From Companilactobacillus pabuli (GTDB lineage Bacteria; Bacillota; Bacilli; Lactobacillales; Lactobacillaceae), in assembly GCF_014058425.1 (NCBI RefSeq), contig NZ_CP049366.1:1240001-1304000 (forward strand): a stretch of 64,000 nucleotides of DNA, in the 5' to 3' direction. The notes under the pieces are model-generated. The model saw nothing but the letters and a program-made list of their open reading frames with translations. It did no database searches and was not told where the DNA came from. The translations under genes were made by a program, and so were the position numbers. This document shows, in pieces, positions 60,807-64,000 of this stretch; the first letter of the stretch is position 1, and every line of letters starts with the position of its first letter.

Positions 60807-61796
60807 ATGAGCATTCTTGTTTTAGGTGGCGCTGGTTATATCGGTTCACATACAGTCGATCATTTATGTGAAATGAATTACGACGTCATTGTAGCAGACA
60901 ATTTAGCAACAGGTCATAGACAAGCTATTAATCCTAAGGCCAAATTTTATCAAGGTGACGTCCGTGACAAGGAATTTTTAATCAAATTATTCCAAAATGA
61001 AGATATCACTGATGTTATTCACTTCGCAGCTTTTTCTATCGTACCAGAATCAATGAAAGATCCCCTCAAATACTTCGACAATAATACTGCTGGTATGATT
61101 TCTCTACTACAAGTCATGCACAACTTTGGAGTTAAACACATCGTCTTCTCCTCTACTGCAGCAACTTATGGCGAACCTAAACAAATTCCAATCAAAGAAA
61201 CTGATCCAACCGTTCCAACTAATCCATATGGTGAAAGTAAACTAGCCATGGAAAAAATCATGCACTGGTGTGATGTTGCCTACGGTATCAAATTTGTTGC
61301 TTTGAGATACTTCAACGTTGGTGGTGCTAAACCTGACGGTACAATCGGTGAAGATCACAATCCAGAAACTCACTTGATTCCAGTAGTTCTACAAGTCGCT
61401 GCTGGTCAACGTGATGAATTGACAATTTTTGGTGACGACTATGACACTAAAGATGGTACTAACGTCCGTGATTACGTCCACGTAGAAGATTTGGCTGAAG
61501 CCCACCGACTAGCAATGGAATACTTACGTGCTGGTAACAACAGTGATGTCTTTAACCTTGGTTCTTCAACTGGTTTCTCAAATAAAGAAATCCTTGAAGC
61601 AGCCCGTAAAGCTACTGGTAAAGAAATTCCCGCTAAAATTGGACCACGTCGTGCTGGAGATCCAAGTACTTTGATTGCTGATTCAACTAAAGCTAGAACT
61701 ATTTTGAAATGGCAACCTAAATATGATGACGTTCAAAAAGTTATCACTGATGCTTGGAATTTTAAATCTAAACATTTGAATGGTTATGAAAACTAA
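60807..61796 (+). CDS. galE: UDP-glucose 4-epimerase
   Basis: The 329-aa protein has the NAD site [10 protein letters not shown], catalytic Y141-x-x-x-K145 in [18 protein letters not shown] and the C-terminal PRRAGDPS segment. It interconverts UDP-glucose and UDP-galactose for galactose use and wall polysaccharides. GGAGG precedes its ATG. It is followed by a strong terminator. Confidence 0.95.
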   Translation: MSILVLGGAGYIGSHTVDHLCEMNYDVIVADNLATGHRQAINPKAKFYQGDVRDKEFLIKLFQNEDITDVIHFAAFSIVPESMKDPLKYFDNNTAGMISLLQVMHNFGVKHIVFSSTAATYGEPKQIPIKETDPTVPTNPYGESKLAMEKIMHWCDVAYGIKFVALRYFNVGGAKPDGTIGEDHNPETHLIPVVLQVAAGQRDELTIFGDDYDTKDGTNVRDYVHVEDLAEAHRLAMEYLRAGNNSDVFNLGSSTGFSNKEILEAARKATGKEIPAKIGPRRAGDPSTLIADSTKARTILKWQPKYDDVQKVITDAWNFKSKHLNGYEN

Positions 61797-61868
61797 AAAA
61801 ATTAATCGCAAATAATGGAGTCTTTCTTAAAATAAATTTCCTTCATAGTGGTTTTAATAAGTTATATA

Positions 61869-61911
61869 AAAAATAGAGTTGATGGCAAAATACCAATCAA
61901 CTCTATTTTTG
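61869..61911. terminator. Terminator after galE
   Basis: AAAAATAGAGTTGA pairs with TCAACTCTATTTTT, extended by GG/CC, with an A/T-rich loop. T- and A-runs would let it act on both strands. Confidence 0.85.
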
Positions 61912-62020
61912 TACACCATTTATTAATAATGGTTCCATCAATACCTGTTCAATGAATTATTATACCAATTTTATTTTTATAAAAAAGACGAGTACACTGA
62001 AATCGTAGGGGGAAGTTATC

Positions 62021-62506
62021 TTGAAAAAGAATATACGTAAATTTTTACTAATTACCACTTTAATATTAGGAATCCAAGGATTTGCAGAAGCAACTAACGT
62101 CAAAGCTGCCTCTTCATCACCACTTCCTAATGACAAATATTGTTTTGCAGTAACAAAAGATGCTACAACTACTGATATGAACGGCAATACCACAGCTACT
62201 GCATTAAAGGCAGGAACAGACTGGAAAGTAAGTAACGAATTTTACCATCAAGACCAAATCAATTATCAAATAGCATCTAATATATTTGTTAATCAGAATT
62301 TTGGTTATTTATATTTACCAATGGTACAGACAATAACAACTGCTAATCATACAACACATCTTTATGATCATAACGGTAACGAAATTAAGAATAGAGCTTT
62401 AGCACCTAATTCAAGCTGGTATTCTGATAGATCAATCTTGGTTGATAAAATCACATATTGTCGTGTTGCAACAGATGAATTCGTTGCATTAGGAGATTTA
62501 GTATAA
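62021..62506 (+). CDS. Secreted SLAP-domain protein
   Basis: The TTG at 62021 has AGGGGGAAG upstream. The 161-aa protein has a signal peptide (FLLITTLILGIQGFAEA, cleavage near VKA). Two SLAP-like repeats contain YQIASNIFVN and YCRVATDEFVAL, each preceded by a KAGTDWKVS- or APNSSWYSD-like segment. Such domains attach to secondary wall polymers. The prophage endolysin carries the same repeat type (YQIATDIFVPL). Confidence 0.8.
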   Translation: MKKNIRKFLLITTLILGIQGFAEATNVKAASSSPLPNDKYCFAVTKDATTTDMNGNTTATALKAGTDWKVSNEFYHQDQINYQIASNIFVNQNFGYLYLPMVQTITTANHTTHLYDHNGNEIKNRALAPNSSWYSDRSILVDKITYCRVATDEFVALGDLV

Positions 62507-62572
62507 GATAAGTATTTTATTCCCATTTTTTTCAACTAAAAAAAGTTAAACATTTTTATAAATTTTAAAAAT

Positions 62573-62641
62573 AATAGCATCTATTCAAATATTTCCTCCA
62601 GTGCACTGCACACAAAGAAAAAAATTTGAATAGATGCTATT
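62573..62641. terminator. Long inverted-repeat terminator
   Basis: An 18-bp perfect stem (62573-62590 with 62624-62641) has a 33-nt loop and is flanked by A and T runs. It separates two convergent genes. Confidence 0.8.
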
Positions 62642-62648
62642 TTTGACT

Positions 62649-63953
62649 TTAAATCAAATATTCCAAATCACTAGCAGCAGTTGGATAAGCAAAAATTTGC
62701 TTAACAACATCTTCGTGACTCATCTTTTGTTTAATCGCTAATGTTAGTAAATTAATTAAACTATCGGCTTCATTGCTCAATAAAGTTGCACCGATAATTT
62801 GTTTCTTATCATTCAAGACAATCTTTACTTTGGCAACTGGTTCGTTAGTGTGACTGTAAGTGAACCAACTAGTTACATCCTGTTCGACTACTTTATCGCC
62901 AGTTTGAACACCAACTTTAGCAAGCTTGGGACTGCCATACACAACGGTTGGAATCAAAGGCAATTCAAGTTTCTTATCAGTCTTTCCTAATAAAACGTCA
63001 CTAACATATCCAGCTTCAAAACCACCCACTGGAGTCAATTTAGGCTGTTTAGTGGCAACGACATCCCCAATCGCATAAATATTTTCATTAGTTGATTGCA
63101 AGTGGTCATTAACGACTACCCCGTGACGATTGAATTGTACGTTAGCTTTTTCTAAGTCTAAGAAATCAACGTTAGCAATTCGACCTGTGGCACCAATTAC
63201 TAAATCAGTACTCAATTCAAAATTATCAGCTTTTAAAATGTATTTTCCATCTTGAGCAGAGATGGATTGCGTATCGACATTAAAATTAAAATCAACGCCT
63301 TTATTTTCGAGTTGTTTAACTAATTCCATAGCATATTCTTGATCAAATGCTTTTAATGGATGGTCATTATGGTGGATAATATGAACCTTGGCTCCAGTAG
63401 CGTTAGCAATCGTAGCTAATTCAAAGGCAATGTATCCCGCACCAATAATAGTAATATCGTCTGGCATTTTCTTAAGTGATAAGAAATCAGTACTAGATAA
63501 TAAATGTTCCTTTCCAGCAATATCTAAATAGCTGGGACGTTGACCGGTAGCGATAATAAATTTATCTGCCTGATACTCAGTTCCATCAACGACTAAAGTA
63601 TTCTCAGAAGTAAATTTAGGCTGACCGTCGATGGCTGTGATGTCGGCATCAACGATTCCCTTGCGGCTGCCAGTAGAAACTGGTGCTGTAAATTTTTCTT
63701 TAAAAGTCTCCAATTGTTCCCAGTTAACGAAAGGTACATCATCAAAACCTTTACCCTGAAGTTGTGCCATTCTATCTCTTGCTTCGACACCACTCAATAA
63801 GACTTTTTTAGGGTCACAACCACGGTTAGGGCAAGTTCCACCCCAGAGGTTATTTTCAATCACGGCAACTTTTTGACCATTGCCTTTCAAATTATAAGCA
63901 GCAGCCAAGCCTGCAGGTCCTGCTCCGATAATAATCGTATCGAATTTTTCCAT
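62649..63953 (-). CDS. Glutathione-reductase-like flavoprotein (pyridine nucleotide-disulfide oxidoreductase)
   Basis: The ATG at 63953 (MEKFDTIIIGAGPAG) has GGAGGAG in front; five upstream codons are dropped. The 434-aa protein has the FAD site GAGPAGLAAA, a redox pair in CPNRGCDPKK, NAD(P) site IIGAGYIAFELA and NIYAIGDVVA. The CxxxxC spacing matches glutathione reductase-like enzymes, but the C-terminal dimer domain lacks the usual HPT(x)xE motif (TAASDLEYLI). The substrate is uncertain. Confidence 0.88.
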   Translation of the reverse strand: MEKFDTIIIGAGPAGLAAAYNLKGNGQKVAVIENNLWGGTCPNRGCDPKKVLLSGVEARDRMAQLQGKGFDDVPFVNWEQLETFKEKFTAPVSTGSRKGIVDADITAIDGQPKFTSENTLVVDGTEYQADKFIIATGQRPSYLDIAGKEHLLSSTDFLSLKKMPDDITIIGAGYIAFELATIANATGAKVHIIHHNDHPLKAFDQEYAMELVKQLENKGVDFNFNVDTQSISAQDGKYILKADNFELSTDLVIGATGRIANVDFLDLEKANVQFNRHGVVVNDHLQSTNENIYAIGDVVATKQPKLTPVGGFEAGYVSDVLLGKTDKKLELPLIPTVVYGSPKLAKVGVQTGDKVVEQDVTSWFTYSHTNEPVAKVKIVLNDKKQIIGATLLSNEADSLINLLTLAIKQKMSHEDVVKQIFAYPTAASDLEYLI

Positions 63954-64000
63954 ACAAATCTCCTCCAAATAAAAAACACTTATAATGCAACGTATAGTTA

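Overview
The window looks like an AT-rich low-GC Gram-positive chromosome of the Lactobacillaceae (Companilactobacillus-like is my best guess from SLAP-type wall domains and gene style; genus not proven). It carries one apparently complete siphovirus prophage of about 42.5 kb (roughly 2.5-45.1 kb), flanked by host genes.

Left flank (1-2.5 kb): a BcgI-like type IIB restriction-modification pair on the minus strand (fused nuclease/methylase plus a truncated specificity subunit), a small unknown ORF, and a decayed phage gene end.

Prophage. The lysogeny and integration block runs mostly rightward (40.4-44.9 kb): CI-like repressor, ImmA-like protein, two membrane proteins, a HEPN-like protein and a tyrosine integrase. 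A three-operator switch separates it from the leftward genes. Reading leftward from 40.2 kb these are: Cro-like regulator, excisionase-like protein, DUF1351 protein, RecA-like ATPase, HNH protein, replication initiator, RusA, AntA-type antirepressor, SSB, an HNH homing nuclease, a run of tiny accessory genes and an ArpU-like late activator. Next comes an 880-bp gene-free stretch of tRNA-like structures. The late operon follows: TerS, TerL, portal, SPP1 gp7-like protein, scaffold, decoration, capsid, connectors, major tail protein, G/GT chaperones with a T TTA AAG slippery site, a 1530-aa tape measure with a transglycosylase domain, Dit, Tal, BppU, fiber proteins, XkdX, holin and GH25 endolysin. 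A rightward membrane-protein gene (moron) with its own promoter sits inside the head module. The capsid gene is followed in the -1 frame by an open extension whose last 19 residues match the C-termini of the major tail protein and of a separate 92-aa protein.

Right flank (45.3-64 kb): YxeA-like protein, a membrane-anchored alpha/beta hydrolase, PnuC, AhpC-type peroxiredoxin, HD hydrolase, PgpA, UspA, a TetM/O-like GTPase, TraX-like protein, a potassium channel, two predicted tandem small RNAs, small exported proteins, an Ltp-like protein with three repeats, tRNA-Ser(CGA), apt, recJ, sortase, galE, an SLAP-domain secreted protein and a glutathione-reductase-like flavoprotein.

Main observations: the shared C-terminal tag with possible capsid frameshifting; the tRNA-like array; a 51-bp leader shared between a prophage gene and the chromosomal Ltp-like gene; a HEPN-like moron behind a perfect palindrome; and two tandem predicted sRNAs.
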